A stretch of DNA of 64,000 nt from Camellia lanceoleosa. Lineage: Eukaryota > Streptophyta > Magnoliopsida > Ericales > Theaceae. Where the stretch lies: positions 8,849,273-8,913,272 of the forward strand of contig CM045767.1 in assembly GCA_025200525.1 (NCBI GenBank), written 5' to 3'. Positions 1-13,706 of the stretch are shown one piece after another. The number at the start of each line of letters is the position of its first letter. Position 1 is the first letter of the stretch. Both the position numbers and the translations under genes were made by a program. Under the pieces are notes generated by a model. It saw only the letters and a program-made list of their open reading frames with translations. It had not been told where the DNA came from and searched no databases.

Positions 1-84
1 AAGTAAAAAAAAAATGTTTAAAATGTTAAAAATATTCACTAAAAATAAAAAAAATACGAAAATCAAAAAACTTAATGCAAAAAG

Positions 85-485
85 AGCAATGCTAGGAGCT
101 GAAAATGAGCTCCCAATTCTCCTAATTTTTTTTTTTTTAAAGCGAGAAGGAGAAGAGAAGGAAGAGGAGGAGGAAGGAGAAATGAGGAGAACTGAAGGGG
201 CCATAATCACGGGAGGAGGAGGCGGAGGCGGAGCGAGCTCTGACAGGCGATGATCGGCTGACGAGGTCGCTATTGCGACGAAAAGGCGTGACAGGCTAAC
301 AATCGGCTGGCGAGCGAGGCTCTGCTCTCTCTCTCTCTCTCTCTCTTTCTCTCTTCCCCTCTTCTTCTCTCTCTCTCCCTCTTCTGCGTTTGGACTAAAT
401 GAGAGGAGGAAAAGAAAATGCCCAAAGCGATATTATTTTGGACATTAAGAGGATTCGGGGCAAAGTTTTCGAGAAAAATCATTTC
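85..485. mobile_element. Purine/CT-rich element, copy 1 version
   Basis: This is the duplicate of the element at about 17925-18362. It has a GAGGAGG-rich left half and a CT-rich right half, and it starts with an AATGCTAGGAGCT-like end. No separate coding potential is believable; the open frames are low-complexity Arg/Glu/Ser runs. Confidence 0.4.
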
Positions 486-1500
486 TCATCCAAAAACTCA
501 CCGATTGGAATTTAGAATATAAGTTTGCTTCACAAGCACGCTATAACTTTTCCAGAAGAATCATTCACTTTGTTTGGGTTTTATTTTGAGAATTCATTTT
601 TAAAAATTTTATTTTTCATTTTCATATATATATATATGATTTTTGTTTTCTTGAATTTTTAACATGCTAAGTAATTTTTAAAATTTTAGATACACTTAAC
701 ATAAATACACTTAAAAGTATAATATTTGAGAAAAATATTCACTAAATACAAAAATATATAAAAAAAATATGAAAATTCAGTATATATATATATATTTGTG
801 TATTTATTAATTTTTTAAAATATTTTTTCACAAATATTTTATAATTTCGATACATCTAAGTAGGGTGTATCTAAAAAAATAAAAAATTACTGAAAATTAT
901 AAAAATATTTACTAAAAAAAAAATATATGAAAAATAAAAAATTCAATTTTAAAAAAATTCAATTCAAAAAATTAAAGCCAAGATTGAAATTTAGAATATA
1001 AGTTTGCTTCACCTGTAACTTTTCCTCTATTCTGGAAAAGAATAGGGAATCTCTCTCACTTGATGTGGAGAGGTTATTAGCTGTCCTTTGAAATGATGGT
1101 CTATTTAGACATTTGCATTAAAAGTTAATTTTTTTGATTTTTTTGATTTTTTTAAATTATATTATTTTTTATTTTTTTATATATATTTTTTTTAAAAATC
1201 AAAAAATTAATTTTTAATTTACTTTCCAAAATACTCAATATATAAGTTATTTTTGTATTAATATTTTAATAAATAATATAAAAAATGATAATTAGTGATT
1301 AATGTACCGTGTCTAAGGACATTCATTTTTTTGTTTTTGAACGTCAATATTTTTTTGATTTATTTATTATTTTTATGAGGTGGAATCTGTTATCCAATGC
1401 TTGCGTTTAGTCAATGGAATCGAGACGAGTTGTCTGGTTTGATAGAAATGTGTCATTGTTTCTCTAAATTATTTAAACTTGATTTATAAATTTTAATATT

Positions 1501-2589
1501 GGATAAATTACATTTACATTTTTTATATTTCTATTTAATACAGATTCTCTTTTCATATTTGAAAATTTATATTCTCCTCCTTAAAATTTATAATCTCATT
1601 ACAAATTATTCCTTAAATAGCTAATGTCATACCTTAAAATTTTCTAAATAATCATTTTGTCATTTTTCTATGATTTTTTGTTTCTATCATCATGACTACA
1701 TCTTGCAATTTTTCATCATTAAATTCTACCTAAATATATTCTTATTAAGTGATGATATACAAACATAAATTTTATATAAAATTTTCAAACACAATGATAT
1801 AGCTTAATGGTAACATTTCCCTTTAAAACCAAACACCTATAAGCATTATTTATATTTACAACAACATCATTATTTTAATATTTTTATGATATTTTTTGTA
1901 TAAATTTTTATATAGAAAAATGCTTGGGAGCACTAATTAGTGCTCCCACTAATTAGGTGGCAGTGGGTCCCGCCAGTAATGATGTGATGTTTTGGTCTTG
2001 GAGTTATCTGAGTTGATATTTATTTTTTACTTTTGTAAAGCATTAGTGCTATTAGTGGTGGTGTTTTTAGTGAGATGAATCATTGTTGTTTTATATATGA
2101 ATAGAATTTTTCATTTTTATTTTCACCATCATTTTTCTTTCTCCTCTATTCACCCATATTTATTACAGTATTACCAAATATCGGCATTTACATTTATTAT
2201 AGTATTACTGAATTTTTATATTTTTGTATTTGGTGAATTTAAAAAAAAAAAATCACAAAATATTATACTTGTTAAGTATATCCAAATTAGGTGTATCTAA
2301 AAAATAAAAATAAAAAAATGCTTAAAATATTAAAAAAAATCATTAAAAATAAAAAAATACAAAAAATAAAGAAATTCTATTTTTTGTGTGAGCTAAACCA
2401 AAAAAGATTATTATTATTTCTCTTGAAATGACGTAATCAAAATATTAATATTATTTTATTATTTTATATTATAAACGCTAAGGAATAAATATGTTATTTT
2501 AATTTGACAATAAATAAATGTAAATTTTCAAATGTAAGAAAAAATTTGTATTAAATAGAAACTTTCGGGGGTATAAGTGTAATTTACCC
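1501..2589. mobile_element. MULE-type MITE, copy 1
   Basis: Terminal inverted repeats of about 75 bp run inward from GGATAAATTAC on the left and from GTAATTTACCC on the right; both arms contain TATTTCTATTTAATACA or its close complement. Flanking 9-mers TTTAATATT (left) and TTTAAAATT (right) match at 8 of 9 positions, as expected for a Mutator-like target duplication. The interior is AT-rich without a transposase. A perfect 22-base palindrome lies at 1926-1947. Confidence 0.75.
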
Positions 2590-4943
2590 TTTAAAATTTC
2601 ATGAAATCTAGAGCGATTGTTTAATTTACATATTCAATTTCTAAGTAATCTAAACTTGATTTACACTCCGTAGACATCCCACCACCTCTATTAGATAGGC
2701 CCTTGTGAGTCAAGTTTTATGTCCGAGTCTACTTCTTTTGTTTTGTCGATTTATGGATTTGTTTCGTGCAATTGCAAGTAAAAAGCATAAGTGAAAAACA
2801 CTCCTTCCTCAATTATTGGATAATTAATTTTTTTAACTTATTTAAATTACTTTTGTCTAATAAATTGTGACCAGAAGCAATATCAAATAGTCGGGCATAG
2901 ACTTCTAGAATAACAAAAAAGAAACTATAAACAACTCAAATAAGTTGTACAAATAATACCTATATATACGAGAGTGTTGGAAACTTGTGTCATATTACTG
3001 GCTAAACTAGCCAGACTTTAAAATTAATAATAGAAGAAAATTATAGGGGGGCTTACGAGCCGGTTCTATTGATCAGATTTATTTAAGTGTAAGTCCGCTC
3101 ATTTTTCACCTCTTAATATCTCAAAATACCCTTCCTACATCTCCTTCAACAATTCAATCATCAAATCACTACCATGACCTACCACCTCCCACTTCTAGCC
3201 ATCGGCGAGCACTTTCAACCATCGGTGATAACCTCCGAGAACCTTTGATGATCACTTGACAACCTCCGATGCTCACTATTGTCACTATCTTCTAAGATTT
3301 GATAACGACAGGAGAAGAAGAAGAAAAATAACAAGAGAGAGAGAGAGAGAGAGAGAAGATAAAGAGAAAAATGAAGAGGAAAAGGAAAATGAAAAGGAAA
3401 GGCCTTAGTAGAAAATTGTTAGCCTTTGTATTGTAGATCAACATAACCATACCTTTACCATCTGCTCTTTGTCCTCTTTCCAGTGATAAATTTATCACTA
3501 ATAGATTGACACATCCAACATATTAACATCTACAATGACAAATCAGTGATAAATTCAGCAACAATATATAACATATTTAATAAATCAATGATAAATTTAT
3601 CATTGATAGATTAATCATACTGCATATTCATCTCTCTCTAGTGACAAAAATGATAAATTTATCATTGACTGTTTGCTAAAAAATTACAAAAAGAAATTAT
3701 CATCATCATCGTCACGAATTAACATAAGATTCAAAGATATATTCAGAAATAAATTTTGTAGTAATAAACACATTCACTGAAAAATTTCTCACTAGTTGTT
3801 TGTTAAAAGATTACAAAAAAAAAAAAAAAAATTAAACCTCGTCATCATCGTCACAAATCAACACAACATTCAAAGAAATATATCAGTGATACATTTATCA
3901 CTAATAAAGCAGATTTGGTTTAAGAGAAATAAAAAAGATAGAGAGGGTGAGGAAGAGAGGTGATAAATATAACATGAACAAAAATCGGTGATAAATTTAT
4001 CAATGAATTAAGTGATAAATTCATTAGATTAGTTCAAAATGTTTTACAAATGCAAATCTTCACCAACACCTTGTCGAAAGAGTCTCGATCTCATTAGCGA
4101 CTATGTAAAATACCAGTTAGCGCCAAGATGGTAGATTAAGGCATTGAAAACAACTAGATTTGAAGTCATTGGTGAAGTTTGACATTGAAGATGGTCAATC
4201 GATGATTGAAGAAGAAACGGTGATGGCAAATAAATGAGGAGGATGGAGGAAGAGTGACGGTAATGGCAAAGAGGAAGGAAGAGCGACAATGTTAGGCGGC
4301 GAGTCAAACAATTGAGAGATGGTGAAGTATAGATCGGCAGCGGTGGAGATGGTTGGTGAACAATGGTAGTGGTAATGGTCGTGAAGGTGGTGGTAGTGAC
4401 TGTGGAGGTGGCGATTGGTTAGTGACGGATGACGATGGTGATTGTGGATGGATGGCCATGGCCATGGTCATAATTACGATGGTGGTATCTTCTAGAGAGA
4501 GAGAGAGAGATGAGAAAGAAAAAGAGTTTTGGAAAAATGATCAAGAGAGAAGTTAATACAAATTGAAAAAATTAACGAGTAATAAATATTATAAACAATT
4601 AAAGATTTAGAGAGTGTTTGGGATGATTTAAATAGGGATTTTTACAAGCTAGTAGCAGGGCAAAATCGAGATAAAAAAAAAATAATAGAACTTCTTGGTG
4701 TATGAGATAGAAACTTAAGACCTAATGAGTAATAGATTCAATTATTAGGATCAGCTAGTAAAAATTTCAAAAATTATATGGTGGACTTGGAGCAAATTTA
4801 CTTGGTGCCTCTCCTTGATTGTTATTGGTTAAAGTTGTGAAACCTAATATACTTTTTGTTTGAATTTTGGAAAACAATTTAACAAGTTTTCAGTGATAAA
4901 TAGTATGTAATAGTACTCCAAGACTATCAAATAATCACTCAAA
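2590..4943. other. Intergenic, copy 1: AT-rich with palindromic words
   Basis: No gene recognised. It contains a short GA microsatellite near 3332-3356 and a cluster of TGATAAATTTATCA palindromes between about 3482 and 4012. A purine-rich tract with GGTGGT-type triplets lies near 4330-4500. The counterpart in copy 2 is 20456-22790. Confidence 0.6.
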
Positions 4944-5195
4944 GTGTTCGTTTGGGAAGTGGGTTGGCTTTTTGACTTTTTGATTTTTTGACTATTTTAG
5001 TTTGAGGCTAAAAAGTCTCATTTGGGATGAACTTTTTGATTTTTTTTAATTTTTATAAGAGAAAAATATAATAATTATGAGTTGGATATGATATTTTGTC
5101 TTATTAAATTAAAAAATCTATTTTATTTTTTAGTGACTAAAATAACCCCAAATCCAATCTAACCCAACCCAACCTAAATTGCCAAAGCGAAGGCA
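4944..5195. mobile_element. GTTTGG-type MITE, copy 1
   Basis: The left end GTTCGTTTGGGAAGTGGG and the right end reading inward TGCCTTCG-TTTGGC form inverted ends. The interior is rich in 'GACTTTTTGA' and its complement. Counterpart of 22793-23043. Confidence 0.55.
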
Positions 5196-6010
5196 TAATA
5201 GAGTTTAAGTTCCTATCTCTTCCTCTTTGGAAAGATAATGATAGATGTTTTCTCGCATTATAATTTATTTATTTTTCATAAAATGACTCAAAATAATTAA
5301 TGTTCATCATAAATAATGATGCGACACTAATTAATTGTGAAAAAAGAAACAAGGAAAAGAAAAGAAAGATAACAGTGTTAAAAGCATTCAATTTATTAAA
5401 AAATAAAATTGAAAAAGGATAGTGGTTGTGTATGAAGGATGATAGCTTTGGAATATGCAGAGAGGATTCGATTGGTATGTAGTAGAAATTATCTAATAAA
5501 TTAGGAATTTTATGTGTCTAACGTCTATCAATGATATTTTATAATTTATTCATTATTATTTTTGTCTTTAAAGTTATATGTTCATTTAATTTTTACTATT
5601 CATTAAGCACACAATTAATATAAATTTTTTAAACGATAGGGATAACTTTTTACAGTAGATGTTTTTTTTCAAAGAAGAGCTTTGTAATACAAATCATATT
5701 CCTCAGCATATTCCTATTTTTGGATTGGAAGAAATAGGATGGGTGGAGCAACTAAACCAACCACAAATTTAACCACCAATTAAATTAAAATAAAATACCC
5801 AATCCCTCAATAATGACCTAGATTACAACTGCCAAATTTGATTATGATTTCATGTTTTTATTTATAATTAAGTTTAGAAAAAAAGCAAAAATAAAAAAAA
5901 ATTTGTTGGGCAAACTATTCTGAAAATTACTTTTTAACTTATTATTTATTTATTTTTATTTTTTTCATGTAAACACCTATTTTTTGAAAAAAGAATTCTA
6001 AATGTAAGAG

Positions 6011-7028
6011 TTAGAGTTATTTGGGAGTGTCCTAAATAAATACACTTTTTGGTCTTTTTAGACTAAAAAGTTGGAGGTTAGAAAAATATAAATATTTGGG
6101 TTAACTTTTTTAACTTTTATAAAAAATATGTATTAAAAAATCTGATAGCAGTCTGCTCAAATTTTGTGGCTCAAAAGAAAGTGGTTTCAAATGGTCAAAA
6201 CTTGACGTCGCTTTTGAATATTATTGTAATAATATAAAAATGCCAGCTAAACGACGTCGTTTTGGCCATTTGAACAACTTACCTGAGCCACAAAATTTGA
6301 GCTGACGAGACATTTTCTTAAAAAATCGCAGAGTTGATACGCAATATTTCGAAAGCTACTTCGGCCTCGAAAAGCTTGAAAAGGAGAAAGCTCGGGAAGC
6401 AAAACCAGAAGCAGAAGAATGAGAAGGAGGAGGAGGAGGAGGAGGAGGAGGAGGGGAGGGGAAGGAGGAGGCACTGGAGGGGGCATATTCACAGGGAAGG
6501 AGGAGGAGGCGGGGCGGAAGGAGGAAGGAGAGGAGGAAGAGAATTTCTTCTTGATGATCGAAGGAGACAGAAATTTGGAGAAGGAGCCGTGAGGAAATTT
6601 GAAACTGGAGAATGCCGCGACGACGGAGCTGGACGACGGCTTCTGGAGATCTAAGTAATGATTGGTCAAGCGACAATTGGCTAGACATTAATGACGGCCG
6701 GGCGCGACGGTCAAGCCAATTTGGGCGCAGGCAGGCAATGGCGACCTTCTTCTCTTCCCTCTGCTTTATTTAAATGTGTTCGAATGGAGGGGAAAGAAAT
6801 AAAGAAAAAAAAAAAAATGCCCCAAAACCACTCAATGCCAAACTCGAGCCTTAAAAGAAATCGAGCTACTTAGGCATTTTTCCTAAAAATTATATAAATT
6901 AATGTGTAAAAAGAAAAAATTAGTATTGGAAGTTGATGCAAATTTATAATTGTTGACTTTTGATAAATAGTGATAACTTTTAATTTTGAGAGTAACTTTT
7001 TAACTTTTTAGACTTCCCAAACTTAGCC
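6011..7028. mobile_element. MITE with nested foldback pair, copy 1
   Basis: Counterpart of 23861-24739. The host MITE is interrupted at a TTAAAAAAT target (6133-6141 and 6318-6326). The third target copy near 6882 is degenerate here. Interior sequence is noisier than in copy 2. Confidence 0.5.
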
Positions 7029-7630
7029 ACAAGAAAAAAGACAAAAAATAAGAGGCTTATTGAAATCAAAAACTTCTTTCTTTTTTATTTAGCTGAATTC
7101 AAAATATTATTTTTTTAAACATTTTTTACCTATTTCAAGACAATTGCCACAAAAGACATGACATCTATTAGCATTTGCCCTTTAAAAAATAACAATTTAT
7201 TTTCATTACAAAATAAAAATGATTGTCAAACTTTTCATTGCTTATATTTCTTAAAACATGAAAAAGCAAAAATAAAGAAAACAAAACACACAACCAAAAC
7301 GACTTTTCTTTTCTTTTCCTTTTCCTTTTTTTTGGTTGGTAGAGCTTAAATCATTGCCACCTTGAAAAGACAATAATAATACATTAATAGAAACATCATG
7401 TTAGTAACATCACCCTTAATTGTGATGTGAAACTAGTACTACATGACAGCACTCCTAAACAGTCTTCTTATGAATTGCTTTAGCTTCCTCCATTGTTAGA
7501 ATTTGGTGTCCATTTTTTGCTTCCAAACAAACTGATATCATCTCTGGCAAATCGCAAGCCTCTATAAGTTTAGGGTTTACTTTTTTTTTGAAGCACTGGT
7601 TGAATCACTACATCACGGTAGTTTAAAGGT

Positions 7631-10442
7631 CTATATGCTTATAACTGAAGCACTGGTTGAATCAGGCTTCCCCTCAGAAGTTAAGCTCCACGAAGAAACC
7701 CGCCTTTCTCGCCCCTAGCCAGTCTTCCTTCGATTAACACAAATGCACTTCGCTGTTTCTCCTCGCCATTTTTATCCCCAATTGACAACACCTGTCCACA
7801 TAGGAGATGAAGAGTTAAATTTCATTCATACAATTTGCTCTAAACTAGATAAGAAATAACACTGATTTGCAAGCAGAATTTACGTGACAAAAAGTTCACT
7901 AGAATGACGTGTCAATGGCAGTTTTGAAATGTAACAAGTCACTTTCATGAGTCTTTTAGATTTGAAAATGAATGAATATCATTTTGACACATCATTCTGT
8001 ATAACTATTCATGTTTCATAAATCCATCATTACTCTCTAATATAACTAGAACTATCATATACCTTCACTTAAATGAGCCAAGTCAGAGGATAGGATTAAA
8101 GACATCTGGATTACAAGGGATCTGAAGAGCCTCTGGAGCAAGAGAAAATCCACGGGAGTATCTTCCATGGAATGGGTATAGAGGATAGAAACTGCTTTTC
8201 AAAAAGTAACCGTCTTTTGAATTGGTTTAATCTTCTAACACAATATCAAGTACAGAAATTTCCATTACTAAGAGAATAAAAGAAAAACATGCTCATGCTG
8301 GCTAAAGTAGATGATTTGCAGAAGTCTATTCATGCTGCTTGGATCCCCAGATGGATTCCGTGAGATCTCCTCTCCTAAGTTGCTTGGAGAATATCCACTG
8401 CACAAACCCTAGCTTCTGGACCTTAGAAACCCAAAAATGTGATTGAAAACTATTAGACCCAACATGTGTTTAACTCCAAAATGCTTCAAACCATTGCAGC
8501 TATAGAATTTAAAATAATAATGACAAACATATTCCCTTGGGAGAACCTTAACTAGATTCCTTCTAATTCCATGTTATTTTTCCAAATTGTGACTAATTTC
8601 AAAGTTTAGGGGTGCCCTACACTAGAAGTGTGTTTTACCCTAAAGTACTGTTTCAAGCCTTTTGTGGTATGAGAATAATATAATGCAAAAAAAATTTCAT
8701 CTCATCAATGCATTTGAAGAATCTTGAGAGCAATAATACACAAACATGAAAATTAATGCCCAGAAGTACTAACAATCATAATTTAAGAAATAAAAAGCAA
8801 TTAGTGATTACCTCATTTGCACTAAAATCCTGGATTTAAAGACTGGTTATCTGCAAGACAATGTAATTTTTAAAATTGTGACTTGTGAGACTCGCAAACT
8901 AAAATGATCTGGATCTAGCAACCACTTCAAAGGTGGGCTTCCCTAGTCTTGTAGAATCATGCATACCTGATGTTTGAGATCGCTTGCTGAATATCAGCAG
9001 ACTGCAGAATCAAAGCCAAACAACATTAATCTAGAAATTATTACTTAATTATGATCTCACTTCTTGTTAACTATCAGAAAAATAAAGATATTATATAAAT
9101 TAATTTAGCAATAAAATTACCTGAGGGAAAACAAAGTCATGATTTTATGCGCCCCGTATAGATGGCACGCAGAATCACACGCACGGCAGCAGAACCCATA
9201 TTCCACATAATCTTGAAGCTGCAAACCATTGGGGAAAAAAATTGGTGCAAAAAAGAAAGATAAAATCTTCCCAAACAGCAAAAGTTATCTAGTGTAGATA
9301 GATAGATACTTCCTAAGGGGATTTCAAGACTAAATATCAATAAAGGTCCTGTTTACGTCTTTCTAATCTCTGATGTTCAGAATAAATGGTCCCAGCTGCC
9401 AAACATAAAAATCCAACTTCTCAAGTCATTTATCAATGCAGACATAATTTACAAGATTATTGATATGAAAAATGGTGGGTCTACTCAATAAAAAGTGCCA
9501 ACTGAGGCTGCTTTCTACGGCATATGCTAGCAGCTCAGTTAGAGGTTCAAAGAACAAGTTGTCAGGCCAGGTAAAAGGACCTACACACCTGTTTAAGATT
9601 CCAAAGACATGACAAATGCCATATTAGTATAAAGAAAATTAAAAAAGATTACCAAACTTAACCTAATATTAGACATGGCATATTCCAACCAATGGCTTTG
9701 GATTTCAAGTAATAACACTGCTATGAGACTATCTGCCCAAATCCCAATATGGGTTGCATGCTCAAAGTGGGAAGTTAATACCTTTTTTTTTCATGATATG
9801 AAATTTCCAGTAGCTAAACTTCATGTATAGTACCATGTTTAGCCTCATGTGGGATGAGAATCAAAATTGTAATCAGCTTTCCAATCAGTTAAACCCTATT
9901 GTGTCAACATTATATCAATTCCCACATCCATATTTCATTGCTTATTGGGACTCACTACAATCATCCAAACACTGGCAATCTTAACTTGGTTATAAGTAGA
10001 AAGAAATCTACCAAAATAGAATTCACACTTATTAGTGATGGATAGCCATTAGAACAATCCAAACTCATTGCTTTTACGTAGATGTGGAACGCCATTACAC
10101 AGACCATTGACAGCCTACAAAGCACATGAGATGGATTTTGGTTAATTGAAACTCCTGATCAACAACTTGTTTCTTTGTAGGATGAGGATTCTCATCGCGT
10201 AACCCGACAAGGAGTATAATCATAATTTTTGATGTACAATGTCCACTAGGATTGTGCCCTTCAACACCTGGCCAACCTGAAAAAATGCAATGATTTACAT
10301 TATGTTATCATTTTAAAAAAGGAATATTGAAATGGCAGTCAGGGAAGTTCTTTATTTACTTGACCAGGAAAAAATTGAAAAAATTGGCCTAATTCTTTTG
10401 TAAGTCAAGACGCACGCTGCTGTCTCCAATGCCTGCAATCAC
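7631..10442 (-). pseudogene. POLA2: POLA2 3' fragment (exons 7-16) in copy 1
   Basis: This is the duplicate of the 3' part of the POLA2 gene at 25313-30576, cut off on its 5' side by the scaffold gap. Counterparts of exons 7 to 16 are recognisable, ending in the same Ala-Ser-Val-Ile-Ser-Ile-stop (TAG at 7633-7631). Frames are broken in most exons: the last exon shifts around 7690, the exon near 9137-9230 has extra bases, and the AG acceptor of exon 7 near 10443 reads GG. In a few places copy 1 keeps a base that copy 2 lacks, for example the CCC near 8120. It is therefore probably a noisy second reading of the same gene or allele and not a functional paralogue. Confidence 0.8.
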
Positions 10443-10670
10443 CGTCAGAGAACTAATAACCAGCGATTTAAACAGCAAAGGTGTAGAGATAACTAATAGC
10501 ATCAAGGAGAATAAGTAAATGCCACACCTAAAGGTGTTTACCTTGTACCATCCAAAAATGAAATTCATATCCCATCTTAAGATTTATCTAATTGGTAATT
10601 TGATCACGAAAGTTTAGTAAAGTTAAGCTTAGGAAGGAACTAGGTATATTGAGGCAAAGCATTGGCCAAA

Positions 10671-10770
10671 NNNNNNNNNNNNNNNNNNNNNNNNNNNNNN
10701 NNNNNNNNNNNNNNNNNNNNNNNNNNNNNNNNNNNNNNNNNNNNNNNNNNNNNNNNNNNNNNNNNNNNNN
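10671..10770. other. Assembly gap (100 N)
   Basis: Exactly 100 undetermined bases, the conventional placeholder for a scaffold gap of unknown size. The left side ends in POLA2 intron sequence that continues uninterrupted at 28338 in copy 2. The right side starts unrelated AT-rich DNA. Confidence 0.99.
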
Positions 10771-13706
10771 AATAAACTCATAAAATTGTATCAATTGGTC
10801 CTCCTAATGAAAGGGGTCGGGCTTTATATTTTCAATAATTTATGGGTTCATTTGCACGATTTTATAGTTTAAGGGATTCCATATAAATAATTTTATTACA
10901 AAATGGTATAATTCAAAAAAAATTATAACCAAATATCATAGCGAGAGGAAGTATAGAATAATTGAATAACTATTGGATTATAACTCAAAATAATACCATA
11001 ATTGATATCATAACAAGCAGTTAACCTATGCAATGCACAGGCTAAAATATAGTTTTTTCAAAATAATATATTAGTTAAATTATTTATATATATGTTTATA
11101 TATAAAATATTAAAATAATGATTAAATTAAAAAAAGAAGTAATAATTTAAAAATTAAAGAATAATTTCTAACTATTTATTTTTGGATAATCTTAACTATC
11201 CTATCCTTTTATAAAAAGTGTTATTTAAATAAATATATAATAGTTTTAGATAAATTATTTATGTGTATTTTAATAATTTATCCTTTACATTACAGCTATA
11301 AAAATCTAACTTTGAAATAAATAAATGTATAATAATTTTATAATGAGCATAGACTATATAACATAGTAAAAGAAATGATCTTTACTTTGATAATTTTAGT
11401 TCTATTATACTACTATAAAATGTAATAAATATATGTAATAATTTTTTATATGATATTAAATTACAATATAATAAAAAGTACTAATTTTAATATTAAAAAA
11501 TAATAGTTATAAAACTAAGTGAAGAGAGAGGAGAGATGCACCTCTGCATAGGAGGGAAAAAAAATTTAAAAGTAAAACAGTATTTTTGTATACATAAAAA
11601 ATTAATAATCTTTATATTTGATAAACCAAATACAAAAATCAAATATCAGAATGGATGTAAAAAATCTTACAACATTTAATAAGAATCTGAAACAATCTTT
11701 TGAATATATATTTGTTGTCGATTTTTTTTTATAAGTTGTGATTATATAAAATAATATAAGAAAAGATATTGTATAATTAAAAATATAATCCATATAAAAT
11801 TTGTAATTAAATTTAATACAAAACTCAAATTAAAGATTGTTTAGATATTCTAAATAAGTTCAGTACTTCTTTGACTTTTTTATAAAATATAAATTGAGTT
11901 TTAAGCCGGACGCAAGAGGAAAAGAATTTGTGAATTTAAATAAGATGACGTTGACTTAAATAGTGATAATGTATTATTTTTAATCTTTTGGCCTTTTTAA
12001 AATATGCCAAACCAAACCTAAATTTGTTAAATAAGTATTTCTCAGTTCTAGTCCGTATAAAAACTAATGAGTGTAATGAATTTGTGAGTTCGGTAGAATA
12101 GAAAGAGATAACATAAAAGCGATGGTGAACTGTCTATTATAAATAGAAAAACTTATGCTAAAAACGCTATTATATATATATATATATATTAGTTTATAGA
12201 AGACCCCTGTATGTAGGTACGGATTATTATTATAATATATTTAAATTTTATATTTTGATAATTTTTTTAAAATTAAAAATATTAGTTTATGAAATTGGAA
12301 TAGAATAAAATCATTAGATATGTAATAGAATTATGTAATATGATATATATCATTTTAATTTGTTATATAGCTAATGCAGGTATGTAGACTCCAATTTTAT
12401 TACTATATCATTTTTCGATTGAATTTATAAGCTTTAACATTTCTTCTGAATTTATAAAAAAAATTGGTAATGTAGCCTTTTCTCAACAAAAGATAAAATA
12501 TAAAACAAATACTAAGATAATTCTCTCATCTATAAAAAAAATATTAAGATAATTCACCGAATCTAATAAAGAAATAAAAGAAAATACATTATATATATAT
12601 ATATATACAAATAACTAATTTTATTAATACATAAATTATAATTTTACAAAAGGAATGACTAATTTTATTAATAAATAAATCATTAAGTAAAAAATAATAA
12701 TTTATAATGAGATTAAAAATATTTTTCAGCTTAACTATTTTGTTAATAAATAAATCATTGCTCAATTAATAGTTTTTAATAATATAGGAAAATAATTCTT
12801 CAATAAACACTTTTGATAATTTATTATTGCATAGGAAATTTTTTTTTTTTTTAGTATTTTGCTAACTGAAAATTTATAAACAACCGGTAGCGTTAGAATT
12901 TTAGTATTGTAGGACTAATTTTTATTTTAAACAAACTTGATGAGTGTGTTTGTAAATTTGTTAAAAATAAAAAAAATTATGTTTTATAATTGATCAAGAA
13001 TGTTTGTATAATTATAAAAAATCTTGTTTTATGATTAACCAAAAATATCCGCTTAATTATGAAAAATCTATTAAGCATAATTGAATAAGAAGGTTTGTGT
13101 AATTACAAAAAAAAAAAAAAAAACATTTAGTCAATATATAGGTCATTATTAACAAATTATTCAAAAATAAAAAAGATAAAATAAAAAAGATAAGACGAAT
13201 CTCAAGCACCTACACAGAATTAACCAAGAATATTCACGAATTATATAAAAAATTATTGTATAATTGATTGAGAATATTTGTATAATTAAAAAAAAACTTT
13301 CAAAGTGAATATATAGGTCATCATTAATAAATTATCTAAAATAAAAGAAAAAAAAAAATGAATTTCACGCAATTAAGCGATTATATATACTGAATCACAA
13401 GAGGTCAGCAGCTCTAATTGGGGCTTCTTTTCTAATTGTGAGTGAAAACAGTATAATACAACTCTAATGAGTTATTCATAAATTTAAAAAAAAAGGTAAA
13501 AGTAAAAGACAAAAAAGAGAAAAAAAAGAGAAATTAGAGCTATGTTAAACTCCTTTTAGTTTAAATCATTTTCATATATATATATATATATATATAGATA
13601 TACAAAAGATGCGTCAGAAGAACTACTGATACAATAAATCGTAACCATATACATAGAATTTCTTCTCTCTCTCGCTCTCGCTCGCTCGCTCTCTCTCTGG
13701 GTTTCC
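10771..13706. other. AT-rich intergenic DNA
   Basis: No gene recognised. It holds TA microsatellites near 12171-12190 and 12591-12606 and a degenerate direct repeat of about 175 bp (TATATAGGTCAT at about 13134 and again at about 13309). A CT-rich leader with TA and CTCG runs lies just before the TLC gene (13575-13706). Confidence 0.6.

Larger units (their letters stand above)
1..10670. repeat. Segmental duplicate, copy 1 (ends at scaffold gap)
   Basis: This stretch matches 17840-28337 in the same order and orientation over its whole length, so the duplication continues beyond the left edge of the window. Differences are mainly 1-5 base indels, with fewer substitutions. They recur at short GC-containing words, for example around 1970, 6150, 7690 and 10430. 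It contains one MULE-type MITE, a CT-rich element, a nested pair of foldback elements and the 3' part of POLA2. It stops abruptly inside a POLA2 intron at the N run. Many exon frames and splice sites intact in copy 2 are broken here. An unpolished haplotig or overlapping contig end is the likeliest reading; a real tandem duplication is the alternative. Confidence 0.93.

Noticed and set aside
6247..6688. Overlapping open frames of 106-140 codons on both strands
   Set aside because: They read through the GAGGAGG/CT low-complexity core of a foldback element and give only Ser/Pro/Leu or Glu/Arg runs; the duplicate copy breaks them.
10588..10794. 68-codon frame across the gap
   Set aside because: Half of it is undetermined bases; it is an artefact of the N run.
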